The notes under the pieces were generated by a model. The model saw only the letters and a program-made list of their open reading frames with translations, had not been told where the DNA came from and searched no databases. A stretch of 64,000 bases of DNA from assembly GCF_048984525.1 (NCBI RefSeq), contig NZ_JBMGJC010000005.1:62001-126000 (forward strand). The letters run 5' to 3'. Positions 51,345 to 59,553 of this stretch are shown here, piece after piece. The stretch's first letter is position 1, and each line of letters starts with the position of its first letter. The translations under genes and the position numbers were made by a program. The DNA comes from Syntrophopropionicum propionicicum_A (GTDB taxonomy: Bacteria > Bacillota > Desulfotomaculia > Desulfotomaculales > Pelotomaculaceae).

Positions 51345-52421
51345 TTACGTCGCGCGGTAATTTTCCCTGGCTTTGAGCCGGTGCACCATGGCCAGTATCT
51401 GTGCCACCGCCTGGTAAATCTCAATCGGTATTTCCTGGCCTATTTCAACTGTGTGGTATAGAAACTGCGCTGTTTCTTTATCTTCCACCAGGGGGACTTT
51501 GTTGTCCCTGGCTATATCTCTTATTCTTTCCGCCAGCCAGTCCGCGCCTTTGGCCACAACGACCGGGGCGGACATCTCACCCTGCCGGTACTTCAACGCC
51601 ACTGCCAGGTGGGTAGGGTTTGTCACCACCACAGTTGCCTGCGGCACCTCGGTGATTATTTTGTTCATGGACATGCTGCGGCGCATCTCACGCTGTCTGG
51701 CCTTGATATGCGGGTCCCCTTCCGACTGCCTGAATTCCTCTTTTACCTCCTGCTTGCTCATCATCAGGCTTTTCTTATAATCGTAACGCTGGTACATGTA
51801 ATCAAGCACTGCCAGTGCGAAATAAGCCAGCGCCCCCCACCAGGCCACGGTAATAATAAAACCGATTATGGTTTTGTACAGCCCTTCGGGAGACAGGTTA
51901 AAGACCAGCATTAAGTCGCCGAGGTTGGCCTTGATCAGGTAATATGTTATGCCACCGATGATTATAAATTTTAAGACGGACTTTAAAAGCTCCACCAGGC
52001 TGCGGGTGGAAAACATCTTCTGCAGGCCTGACATAGGGTTCAGGATATCCAACCTTGGTTTTAACACCTCGGTTGTGAACAGGAACCCGACCTGGGCCAG
52101 GTTGGAAGCCACAGCTACCAGAAGAGCCACCACGAAAAACGGCGCGATCAAGCTAAGTGAAAACAGTGCCGCGTTGTTTAGAATAGGCAGCAGGCTTTTC
52201 TCGGTAACCCGGACCTCGGCCGCACTGCTGAAATAGTATGTAAAATATCGCTGCAAATCCAGCAGAAACTGGTCTTGAATTGTGTAAAGCAGCGCTACCA
52301 TCGCGAGAAGAATCAACGCCCCCGTTAAGTCGGTGCTCCTGGCAACCTGCCCTTTTCGCCGCGATTCCTGCAAACGCCGCGGCGTTGCCTGTTCAGTTCT
52401 TTCCTGCGCGCTGCCGGCCAT
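51345..52421 (-). CDS. flhB: flagellar export switch protein FlhB
   Basis: 358 residues. Cytoplasmic N-terminus ERTEQATPRRLQESRRKGQ, four membrane segments, and the autocleavage site NPTH (in VVVTNPTHLAVALKY, about 266-280). Cleavage at NPTH switches export from hook to filament proteins. It starts 3 bp after fliR with no strong ribosome site of its own, which suggests coupling. Confidence 0.96.
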   Translation of the reverse strand: MAGSAQERTEQATPRRLQESRRKGQVARSTDLTGALILLAMVALLYTIQDQFLLDLQRYFTYYFSSAAEVRVTEKSLLPILNNAALFSLSLIAPFFVVALLVAVASNLAQVGFLFTTEVLKPRLDILNPMSGLQKMFSTRSLVELLKSVLKFIIIGGITYYLIKANLGDLMLVFNLSPEGLYKTIIGFIITVAWWGALAYFALAVLDYMYQRYDYKKSLMMSKQEVKEEFRQSEGDPHIKARQREMRRSMSMNKIITEVPQATVVVTNPTHLAVALKYRQGEMSAPVVVAKGADWLAERIRDIARDNKVPLVEDKETAQFLYHTVEIGQEIPIEIYQAVAQILAMVHRLKARENYRAT

Positions 52422-52424
52422 ATT

Positions 52425-53195
52425 TTATAACTGCACTTTCATCAATGTATATAAATCTTTTTCAATGGTGTTGAACAAAAAACGGAGCATAGTCCCCAGC
52501 AGGGGGATTAAAAAACTAAGTGTCAGCAGACCAACGGCGATCTTGATCGGAAACCCGGTTAAGAAGACGTTTATCTGCGGCGCGGTGCGGGCCAAAAAAC
52601 CCAATGTCAGGTCAGACATTAACAGGACCGCCAGTATCGGCGCGCTGACCTTCAGGGCAATAATAAAGGTACCGGAAAATATTTTCAAAAGCGTGTAAAT
52701 GACGCCGCCGTTAAAAGAAGCCGCGCTGATCGGCACTATCTGGTAACTGCCGGCCAGTCCCATGATTAACGAATAGTGGCCGTCTATCAAAAACCAGAAC
52801 ACCAGCGCCAGAAGATAAAGGTACTGGGCAAGCAGCGTGTTTTGCATATTGTTAACCGGATCAACCAGGCTGGCCATGGAATAGCCTATCTGGTAATCGA
52901 TATACTGCCCCGCCATCCTGATACTGTTCAGGATTATCGTCACGGCGAGGCCCATCAACAGCCCGAAAGCGGTCTCGCTCACCACGGCCAGCCCGAAACC
53001 CCAGGCGTCTCCCGGCACATTAACCTGGGCATCGAGCGCCACCAGCGGATACGTTACCACAGCCAGGGCCATTGAGAAACCGATTTTGAAAATGGCGGGT
53101 ATGCCGCCAAATGAAAGAAGCGGTCCGGACATCATGAAGGCCAGAGCCCTTAATAAAACCAAAAAGAAAATTGACAGCTGGTTTAAATCGGGCAA
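52425..53195 (-). CDS. fliR: flagellar export protein FliR
   Basis: 256 residues with about six membrane segments; starts at TTG 53195 behind GGGGGAG. ALAFMMSGPLLSFGGIPAIF and IALKVSAPILAVLLMSDLTL match the FliR family. Part of the FliPQR core of the export channel. Lies 13 bp after fliQ. Confidence 0.95.
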   Translation of the reverse strand: MPDLNQLSIFFLVLLRALAFMMSGPLLSFGGIPAIFKIGFSMALAVVTYPLVALDAQVNVPGDAWGFGLAVVSETAFGLLMGLAVTIILNSIRMAGQYIDYQIGYSMASLVDPVNNMQNTLLAQYLYLLALVFWFLIDGHYSLIMGLAGSYQIVPISAASFNGGVIYTLLKIFSGTFIIALKVSAPILAVLLMSDLTLGFLARTAPQINVFLTGFPIKIAVGLLTLSFLIPLLGTMLRFLFNTIEKDLYTLMKVQL

Positions 53196-53208
53196 TTTTG
53201 CTCCCCCG

Positions 53209-53478
53209 TCAGCGTACTAAATTTGGGATCTGGGTGTACAAGTTAGTAGTGTAAGTTATAGCGCTGTTTAACAGCCAGGACCCAAGCACAATTATTACTA
53301 AAAAAACCCCAACAATTTTCGGGACCATGTTCAACATCTGGTCCTGTATCTGGGTCGTGGCCTGCAGGATGCTGATTACCAGCCCTATTAAAAGGGCTAC
53401 CCCCATGGCAGGGCCGGCGAGTATCAGCACCATAAAAAGAGCGTCCCGGGCCAGGTTAATAACATAGGTCTGGGTCAA
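53209..53478 (-). CDS. fliQ: flagellar export protein FliQ
   Basis: 89 residues from TTG 53478, 7 nt after GGGGAGG; the longer in-frame start at 53523 lies inside fliP. Two membrane segments with the conserved GLVISILQATTQIQDQ between them. Component of the FliPQR export gate. Confidence 0.95.
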   Translation of the reverse strand: MTQTYVINLARDALFMVLILAGPAMGVALLIGLVISILQATTQIQDQMLNMVPKIVGVFLVIIVLGSWLLNSAITYTTNLYTQIPNLVR

Positions 53479-53491
53479 CCCTCTTCCTCCC

Positions 53492-54265
53492 CTATCTAAA
53501 GCTCTCAACAAGAGACTTAACAACCAGGTACCAGCCGTCTACCATGACAAAGAGAAGCAGTTTAAACGGCAGCGCTATCATTATCGGCGGCAGCATAAAC
53601 ATACCCATGGACATCAGGATGCTGGCCACCACCATGTCTATTACCAGGAAAGGAATAAAAAGCAGGAACCCTATCTCAAACGCGGTTTTTAACTCACTTA
53701 TAACAAACGAAGGAATGACCACATGCATCGGGATATCTTCGGGTTTTTCCGGCCTCTCGATTTTGGCCAGGTTAATGAATAAAGCGAGATCCTTTTCCCT
53801 GGTCTGCCGCAGCATAAAATCTGACAATGGTCTCGCTCCTAACTGCTGGGCCTCCTCCTGGCTGATCTCGTTTCTTAAATAAGGTTGGACCGCCTGCTCG
53901 TTAACCTGTTTGTAAGTAGGCGCCATAATAAAAATTGTGAGAAAGAGAGTCAGACCCACAATGATCTGGTTGGCCGGCGCCGTCGGCACTCCCAGGGCGG
54001 TGCGCAGCAGGGACAAAACAATGACAATCCGCGTAAAAGAAGTCATCATGATCAGGAAGGCGGGCGCCAGGGACAAAAGAGTCAAAAGCACCAGCAGCTT
54101 TACGCTGTCAACCACCTCTTCGGGACTGTCGGTAGGCTGGATGTTTATATCCAAAGCCGGCAGGGGTGCAGCGCCAGCGTCCCGGGTCAACAAAAAAAAC
54201 AGGGTTACAGCCAGCAAAATTACCGGGAACTTAACCTTCAATTTTTTTTCCATCCTTATCATCAT
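53492..54265 (-). CDS. fliP: flagellar export protein FliP
   Basis: About 257 residues with an N-terminal hydrophobic signal-like segment and three further membrane segments. LSLAPAFLIMMTSFTRIVIV, GVPTAPANQIIVGLTLFLT and FLVIDMVVASILMSMGM are the FliP signatures. The start is uncertain: ATG 54265 and 54253 and TTG 54241 are in frame, the last being best spaced from AAGGATGG. The reading frame overlaps the fliO end. Confidence 0.95.
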   Translation of the reverse strand: MMIRMEKKLKVKFPVILLAVTLFFLLTRDAGAAPLPALDINIQPTDSPEEVVDSVKLLVLLTLLSLAPAFLIMMTSFTRIVIVLSLLRTALGVPTAPANQIIVGLTLFLTIFIMAPTYKQVNEQAVQPYLRNEISQEEAQQLGARPLSDFMLRQTREKDLALFINLAKIERPEKPEDIPMHVVIPSFVISELKTAFEIGFLLFIPFLVIDMVVASILMSMGMFMLPPIMIALPFKLLLFVMVDGWYLVVKSLVESFR

Positions 54266-54740
54266 TGACCGTCCTGCTGGTCAACTTCACCGCTACAGAC
54301 CTTTTTATATTTGAAGCCTGCCCGGCCAGCTTTTGCAGCGTTGAAACAATCATTTCACCTGGCGTGCCGGGCGCCTTTATTTCCCCAAGCCCGCCGTCAG
54401 GCGGCTTTTTCAGGTCATAATCCCTGATTGGCTGCGGCGTTAATTCCACAATGTCCGCAATTTTAATCTCATCCGGTTCGGGCAGTTCACCCAGTTCTTT
54501 AACCAGGGTAATAGAGTTTTCCTGGTGGGCGAGAAGGTAATATACGCCTCCCATTGTAACAAGGCTCAGAGTCGATTTAGGCCCCAGGGGAAGCTGTTCG
54601 ACCAGTTTCATCCTGCGCTGCCCGGAAGCTGTTACATATCGCCTGGCCAAACCGTACTTTAAAACCAGGTAGATCAACCCCAGCACGAGGGGCAGGGTCA
54701 CCAGCATACGCACCATGGCCCAGACCAGATCGCTGCTCAT
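54231..54740 (-). CDS. fliO: flagellar export assembly protein FliO
   Basis: 169 residues. One membrane segment (about 7-26) then a small cytoplasmic domain (RMKLVEQLPLGPKSTLSLVT; GVYYLLAHQENSITLVKEL) typical of FliO/FliZ, which helps FliP assemble. Its ATG overlaps the fliN stop (ATGA), so the two are coupled. Confidence 0.88.
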   Translation of the reverse strand: MSSDLVWAMVRMLVTLPLVLGLIYLVLKYGLARRYVTASGQRRMKLVEQLPLGPKSTLSLVTMGGVYYLLAHQENSITLVKELGELPEPDEIKIADIVELTPQPIRDYDLKKPPDGGLGEIKAPGTPGEMIVSTLQKLAGQASNIKRSVAVKLTSRTVNDDKDGKKIEG

Positions 54741-55117
54741 GTCAATCCCTCGGTCAGTTTTAAATGATAAGAATGGTTGACTGAAACTATCCTTACACCA
54801 AAAGAATCGTTTATAACAACGACTTCACCTCTGGCAAAGCGCTGCTGATTCATAATCACTACCACTTCATCGCCAACGGCCTTGTCCAATTTAATTACTG
54901 AACCCTGGGCCAGGCCCAGCACTTCCTTAACTTTAAGGCTGGCCTGGCCGAGTTCCGCGCTTATTTCAATCTGGACATCTTCCAGGTGGGACATGCTGGT
55001 TGAAACCAAATTAATCCCTTTTACCGGCTCCAGAGAGGGAAACTTCACTTTTTTTATACCGGACTCACCAGTGTTCCTGCGGGATAGAAAAGATTTAATT
55101 TCATCTTCGGTCAACAC
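54737..55117 (-). CDS. fliN: flagellar motor switch protein FliN
   Basis: 126 residues from GTG 55117 after GGAGGG. The C-terminal SpoA domain (VQIEISAELGQASLKVKEVL; GSVIKLDKAVGDEVVVIMNQ; GEVVVINDSFGVRI) resembles the end of FliY. The N-terminal LTEDEIKSFLSRR is a degenerate version of the EIDALL motif of FliM and FliY. C-ring component. A separate FliN alongside FliY is less usual in Gram-positives. Confidence 0.92.
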   Translation of the reverse strand: MLTEDEIKSFLSRRNTGESGIKKVKFPSLEPVKGINLVSTSMSHLEDVQIEISAELGQASLKVKEVLGLAQGSVIKLDKAVGDEVVVIMNQQRFARGEVVVINDSFGVRIVSVNHSYHLKLTEGLT

Positions 55118-55201
55118 AGACTGTCCCTCCTGAGATGTTTCTTGGTCCGTCCATTTACGAGGCGCAAAATATTACAGATAAATTGTACTGAACTGTTTGC
55201 T

Positions 55202-55699
55202 TTACTGAACCAGAAAATCAGTGAAATACACGCCTGTTATTTCACCTGAATCAAGGTTATTGTTGACTTCTTCCATAATGCTCAATTTCAATGCCTGGGC
55301 TGAGTTCGCGGCACTGACTTCCGTGTATGTCTTGCTGCGCAGGGTCGTGATAATAGCGTCCGAAACCGTATGCTTTTTCTTCTTCAATTCTTCGGCCAGC
55401 TTCTTGTCCTTGGGGTACTCAATTACTATCTTCACCCTGAGATAGTGGCTGCCGCCGCTTCCGCTGAGGTTCACCACAACTTCGCCCATATCCAGGCTTT
55501 CACTTTCCCCCGCGGCCACCTTTTTCTTGGCTTCTCCCGCCTCACCGGCCGGCTTGTGGAAATACCAATAAGCGCCGCCGGCCGATCCGGCCAGGATAAT
55601 CAGCACGACCATGATTATCAGCCAGGTCTTTTTCTTTTTCGGCTTGGTTTTCGCACCCGCTTTTTCGCCATCGTCAGCGGATAAATTGGCTTTCGGCAA
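55202..55699 (-). CDS. fliL: flagellar basal body-associated protein FliL
   Basis: 165 residues from TTG 55699 with GGTGG upstream. A lysine-rich N-terminus (KTKPKKKKT) precedes one membrane segment (about 26-47), and the rest is the extracytoplasmic FliL domain ending FTDFLVQ, with the family pattern VVNLSGSGGSHYLRVKIVIE. It surrounds stator units and supports torque. The start codon lies 40 bp after flgE. Confidence 0.93.
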   Translation of the reverse strand: MPKANLSADDGEKAGAKTKPKKKKTWLIIMVVLIILAGSAGGAYWYFHKPAGEAGEAKKKVAAGESESLDMGEVVVNLSGSGGSHYLRVKIVIEYPKDKKLAEELKKKKHTVSDAIITTLRSKTYTEVSAANSAQALKLSIMEEVNNNLDSGEITGVYFTDFLVQ

Positions 55700-55738
55700 G
55701 ATTCCACCTGCTTTTTCTAAATTTAGTTTTTATTAAAA

Positions 55739-56542
55739 TTAACGCTTGACATTGAGCAGTTCTTCCAGCATTTCATCCGACGTGGTTATAGTCCTGGCGT
55801 TAGCCTGGTAGCCCCGCTGGGTGATGATCATATTGGTAAATTCCTCGGTCAGGTCGACATTGGACATCTCCAGGTAGCAGGAGTTGATGGTCCCGTAACC
55901 ACCAGCGCCTGGAACACCTACAACAGGAACCCCGCTGGCCGCGCTCTCACGGAACAGGTTTTGTCCCACGCGCTCCAACCCTTCCTGGTTGGGAAACATG
56001 GCCAGGCCTATAATGACTGGAGCCAAATTAGCTCCGGCAAGATCAGTGCCCGTGATGACCCCGGCCTGGGATATGTTCAGAGTCGCGACCCCGTCTGTGC
56101 CAAGGTTTATAGGCTCGCCATTATCATCCAGCAGGCAATAACCGTTTGAATTGACCAGGTTTCCAACGTCGTCTATATAGAATATCCCTTCCCTGGTGAA
56201 GTATTGAGTTGTACCGCCGTCCTGGGAAACCGCAAACCAGCCGTTGCCCTGGATAGCCAGGTCGAGGGTCCTGCCGGTGGACTGCATGTTTCCTTGTCCC
56301 ATGTTGCTGGTGATACTGGAAACCGACATGCCCAGACCTACCTGGGAGGGGTTTATGCCTCCCAGTGCGCTGGCTGTCCCGGCGCTGGCGGAACGTATCA
56401 GTTGATAAAGAGTATCCTGGAAATTAGCCCTTCCGCTTTTAAAACCTGATGTATTGACGTTAGCTATGTTATTTCCTATGACGTCCATGCGGATCTGGTG
56501 GTTTTTCATGCCCGAAACGCCGGAGTAAAGAGATCTGATCAT
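55739..56542 (-). CDS. flgE: flagellar hook protein FlgE (short Gram-positive form)
   Basis: 267 residues from ATG 56542 behind AAGGAGG. It has MIRSLYSGVSGMKNHQIRMD, IGNNIANVNTSGFKSGR and the C-terminal SNVDLTEEFTNMIITQRGYQ of axial proteins. Length and position after flgD match the short FlgE of B. subtilis. It is the third FlgE/F/G-type gene in the operon; the position next to fliK and flgD is what argues for hook. Confidence 0.88.
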   Translation of the reverse strand: MIRSLYSGVSGMKNHQIRMDVIGNNIANVNTSGFKSGRANFQDTLYQLIRSASAGTASALGGINPSQVGLGMSVSSITSNMGQGNMQSTGRTLDLAIQGNGWFAVSQDGGTTQYFTREGIFYIDDVGNLVNSNGYCLLDDNGEPINLGTDGVATLNISQAGVITGTDLAGANLAPVIIGLAMFPNQEGLERVGQNLFRESAASGVPVVGVPGAGGYGTINSCYLEMSNVDLTEEFTNMIITQRGYQANARTITTSDEMLEELLNVKR

Positions 56543-56680
56543 TTTTTATCCTCCTTTTTTGTTGGGCCGCCTCAGTCGTTCGGCGGCCGCGCAGCCTCCT
56601 TTCGGGCCGGCTGCAATTTCAGATGTCGGTTGTCGGAAGTCAGTAGTCGGACTTCCGGGTATTCCTTATAGGTCTTAGTC

Positions 56681-57073
56681 TTATTTAATTATTACGGCGC
56701 TGTCGATGTTGGTAAAAACATGTTCCTGCGAAGATTTACCGTCCATGGCGGTCACTACTGTTTTGTTGCGCACGCTGGTTACCAGCGCCAGGTCGCCGTA
56801 AATTATCAACGATTCCCGTGCCCCCTTGGCCTCGGCCTGCTTTACGGCCCTGTCTATTTTAGCCAGGTCCTCGCCGGCCAGGACTATGTTGCGTTCCTTC
56901 AGGCGCTTCTCCGCGTGTGCCGAAAATTTCAGCCCCCCGCTTTTACCAAGCTCCTTCTGCAGCGCTTTTTGGAAGGCGTCCTCGTTTGCCTTAGCGACTG
57001 AAGCCCTTCCCCCGGCTTTAGAGTCCGGCAGCGGCGGTCTTATTGGTAATATTGAATTGATATCCTTCTGCAT
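56681..57073 (-). CDS. TIGR02530-type flagellar operon protein
   Basis: 130 residues. The core (LKFSAHAEKRLKERNIVLAG; LAKIDRAVKQAEAKGARES; DLALVTSVRNKTVVTAMDG) matches the conserved flagellar operon protein family TIGR02530, which lies between flgD and flgE in many Firmicutes. There is no signal peptide. Function not established; its fixed place suggests a role in hook assembly or its control. A 138-bp gap before flgE holds a GGAAGTC / GACTTCC inverted repeat. Confidence 0.85.
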   Translation of the reverse strand: MQKDINSILPIRPPLPDSKAGGRASVAKANEDAFQKALQKELGKSGGLKFSAHAEKRLKERNIVLAGEDLAKIDRAVKQAEAKGARESLIIYGDLALVTSVRNKTVVTAMDGKSSQEHVFTNIDSAVIIK

Positions 57074-57106
57074 ATCTCACCACCCCAGGCTATAAATTAT
57101 ATCCAC

Positions 57107-57622
57107 TTACTTGTCAAGCAGTTGTTCAAGAAGAGTTATAATTTGTTCTAAATTAAGGTTCACTTGAGACGTTTTACCGTCAAGCTGCTGGAGCTGTTCC
57201 AAACTGCCGCCCGCTGACTCATCCGCTTCGATCAGGGTTATACTGTCTATGTCATAGCTATTACCGTCAACAAACACTTTTACATTGTCAGAGCCAACTA
57301 CCACTTTTTCAACCGTTCCTGTTACCATTCCGTCTTCTGACTCGATTTCAACCTGTTTGCCTATTAAAGTTGACGCCTGCATCATGTCCTGGCAGTGCCT
57401 CAACTGCTGCACACCTTCGTTCAGGTTGGTCAGCTGTTCCAGGCTGCTGAACGTGGCCAGCTGGGCGATAAACTGACTTGTATCCTGGGGGTTCATCGGG
57501 TCTTGATTTTTTAACTGTTCCACAAGAAGCCTTAAAAAAGCCTCTTTATCAAGCGATTTGGTAACCGCCCTGGCCTGTCCGCTGGGCAGGCTGTACTCGT
57601 CAGTGGCTGAATTAACCTGCAT
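57107..57622 (-). CDS. flgD: flagellar hook scaffold protein FlgD
   Basis: 171 residues from ATG 57622, 5 nt after GAGGTGA (GTG 57631 lies within that site). The N-terminal FlgD signature is clear: FLRLLVEQLKNQDPMNPQDT then FIAQLATFSSLEQLTNL. The C-terminal part is shortened relative to proteobacterial FlgD. It caps the growing hook. It begins 16 bp after fliK. Confidence 0.95.
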   Translation of the reverse strand: MQVNSATDEYSLPSGQARAVTKSLDKEAFLRLLVEQLKNQDPMNPQDTSQFIAQLATFSSLEQLTNLNEGVQQLRHCQDMMQASTLIGKQVEIESEDGMVTGTVEKVVVGSDNVKVFVDGNSYDIDSITLIEADESAGGSLEQLQQLDGKTSQVNLNLEQIITLLEQLLDK

Positions 57623-57638
57623 TTTATTCACCTCTTTT

Positions 57639-59033
57639 TTAAATTAGATAATTTATACCTGATAAACCATTATCCAGCCTGTAATAATTGTCAGGCTCCA
57701 TCTTTGACTGCGGGAAATTACCTCCGGAGTGCTTGTCCGGGAAAAACTCAGGCTGCCTGTTTCCAAATTCCGCCTGGCTGCCGTCGCCGCCTCTGTTTTC
57801 ATCACCCACGAATACAAATGCCTGGTTCAAAGTCAGCTCCTGCTGGCCGAGGCTCTCCCTCAGCTGCCCGATGGCGCCCTCCAAAATTTCCTTGACATGG
57901 TCGCTTCCGGTATAAAAGTGGGCGTTCAGTTCACCGTTGCTGTAAGATAACTTAATCGTGAGCTTGCCCAGGTTTTCCGGCTCTAGTTGGAGCTGGATCT
58001 GTGTCGGTTCACCCCTGCGGGTCTCGTATATATGCTTAATTTCCCGGACCACCACATCTTTCAGGTCCGGCAGCGACACAGCCTTGAGGTTTTTGGAGGA
58101 TCCCGGCAGGTTGCCCGTGGCATTTATTTGCGCCGGATCCGGCTGGAACGCGTCACCCGGTGAATTATTGAACCCTCCGCTTTCATTTTTAGCTTCTCCA
58201 GCCGGGGCTGCCCCGCCGGCTTCCATTGTGCCCGCAGGCATAACATTTACTTTTCCCTCTGCCCTTGCAGCTTCAAACGCACCACGTTCCTGTCCGTTTT
58301 CAGCCGCAATGTTTGTTTTGGCTGCGGCGGCCTGTGCGTTTGAGCCAGGTGTTATCATACCTGCGGCTGCTTTATCAGGGGCTGGTTTTTCAGGGCTGCT
58401 TCCTAAACCGGGAGGTGCTGCCCAGACAGTATCTCCCTCTGCATTAATATTAATATTTTTCACAGACGGAACGGTTTCAGTTTTTTCCTGTCCGGCGCCT
58501 GGCTCTGCCGCTCCGGCAAACAGCGGCGACCTGCCGGCAGCTTCAATTGATAACGGCCCTTTTGCCGGGCTGGCCGGTATGACAGGATTCTCACGGGTCT
58601 CAGAGTTTTCCGACTGCTTCAGCACCGGTTCAGCACTGATACCAGGTACAGGGGAAGGATTTTTATTGTTCTGGACCATTGGCCCCGGCGGCTGTTGGAC
58701 TTCCTCAACATTAACAACCTGCGCCTGAATCCGGGCTGCGTCCACAGCATCTACTGCCGGCGTCGCCCCGGGAGGAAAGCCCTGTTGCGGCGCTATGCCT
58801 GCCGCCTTCTGCGAATTAATGTTTTCCCCGGACGGAAAGGCAACATCTTCAGAGTATACGGTTCCTTCTGCAATTACGTTTTGGGCGGGCGGTGAGTCGC
58901 CGGAATTTGGCATCAGCAGTGCCATCACAGCGGCCATGGCCATGTCAAAACCGTCTGAGCCGGCCTGGCTTCCAGGAGCTTTTGCGCCTCCTTTTGCAGG
59001 AATAGCTGCTTCACCAACAATTGTTATTTCCAT
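57639..59033 (-). CDS. fliK: flagellar hook-length control protein FliK
   Basis: 464 residues from ATG 59033 with AGGAGGTGA upstream. A long, low-complexity region rich in Ala, Pro and Gly (about 30-310) acts as the ruler, and the C-terminal domain (about 320-430) carries TQIQLQLEPENLGKLTIKLS and QLRESLGQQELTLNQAFVFV, the Flg_hook motifs that contact FlhB. The middle is poorly conserved as in all FliK proteins; identity rests on the C-terminal domain and location. Confidence 0.93.
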   Translation of the reverse strand: MEITIVGEAAIPAKGGAKAPGSQAGSDGFDMAMAAVMALLMPNSGDSPPAQNVIAEGTVYSEDVAFPSGENINSQKAAGIAPQQGFPPGATPAVDAVDAARIQAQVVNVEEVQQPPGPMVQNNKNPSPVPGISAEPVLKQSENSETRENPVIPASPAKGPLSIEAAGRSPLFAGAAEPGAGQEKTETVPSVKNININAEGDTVWAAPPGLGSSPEKPAPDKAAAGMITPGSNAQAAAAKTNIAAENGQERGAFEAARAEGKVNVMPAGTMEAGGAAPAGEAKNESGGFNNSPGDAFQPDPAQINATGNLPGSSKNLKAVSLPDLKDVVVREIKHIYETRRGEPTQIQLQLEPENLGKLTIKLSYSNGELNAHFYTGSDHVKEILEGAIGQLRESLGQQELTLNQAFVFVGDENRGGDGSQAEFGNRQPEFFPDKHSGGNFPQSKMEPDNYYRLDNGLSGINYLI

Positions 59034-59115
59034 AATTCACCTCCTCTCAGTGTTTTTCTATGGAAGGGAGGTCACCCTCCGGTTTCCCGACTGGCGCTGC
59101 TGGCTGCAAGATGTC

Positions 59116-59553
59116 CTATTTTCCAGCACGAAAATGGCTGTACAGGGCCATTTCATCCACTAATTTTTGCTCTCTTGCTTCTTCTGCGCGCCTGTAATTG
59201 TCAAGGTGTTTATCCTTGAGCTTTTCTATTACCTGGCGGTCCTGCCTGGCCTGAACAGCCTTTTTGCGGCGCTCTTCCACCGCCACAGCCGCCTTGCCGA
59301 CGTCTTCCGCCTGCGTGATAATTTTCTCACTCAGTGATTCCCGGTAAAAGGAAAGTTGCATTTCCTCAAAAACGTCGATACCAACGCGTTCATGGGCAGC
59401 CAGTGACTGCTCCAGGCGATTTTTTGTATTCTCAAGGACGGCCAGGCGCATGTTGTGTTCGCTGTGGGCCATGTATAGAGCTTGCTCAGCCGCCTCTTCC
59501 TTTGCCTGGCGCTGCCGCAGGACCGGCTCGAGATGAAATTTAAACCTGGCTAT
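59116..59553 (-). CDS. fliJ: flagellar export chaperone FliJ, ATA start
   Basis: 145 residues if read from ATA 59553. The reading frame is open only from about 59559 (upstream in-frame TGA), and the first ordinary start, ATG 59472, would remove the conserved N-terminus ARFKFHLEPVLRQRQAKEE. GGAG lies 9 nt before the ATA, giving the usual FliJ beginning MARF. The whole product is a long coiled coil (QAEDVGKAAVAVEERRKKAV), as expected for FliJ, which activates FliI and FlhA. It overlaps the fliI end by 14 bp. B. subtilis FliJ has almost the same length. Confidence 0.88.
   Translation of the reverse strand: MARFKFHLEPVLRQRQAKEEAAEQALYMAHSEHNMRLAVLENTKNRLEQSLAAHERVGIDVFEEMQLSFYRESLSEKIITQAEDVGKAAVAVEERRKKAVQARQDRQVIEKLKDKHLDNYRRAEEAREQKLVDEMALYSHFRAGK

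Noticed and set aside
57958..58728. 256-codon open frame antisense to fliK
   Set aside because: It arises from the low-complexity GC-rich fliK middle region read backwards; it has no ribosome site and no known motif.
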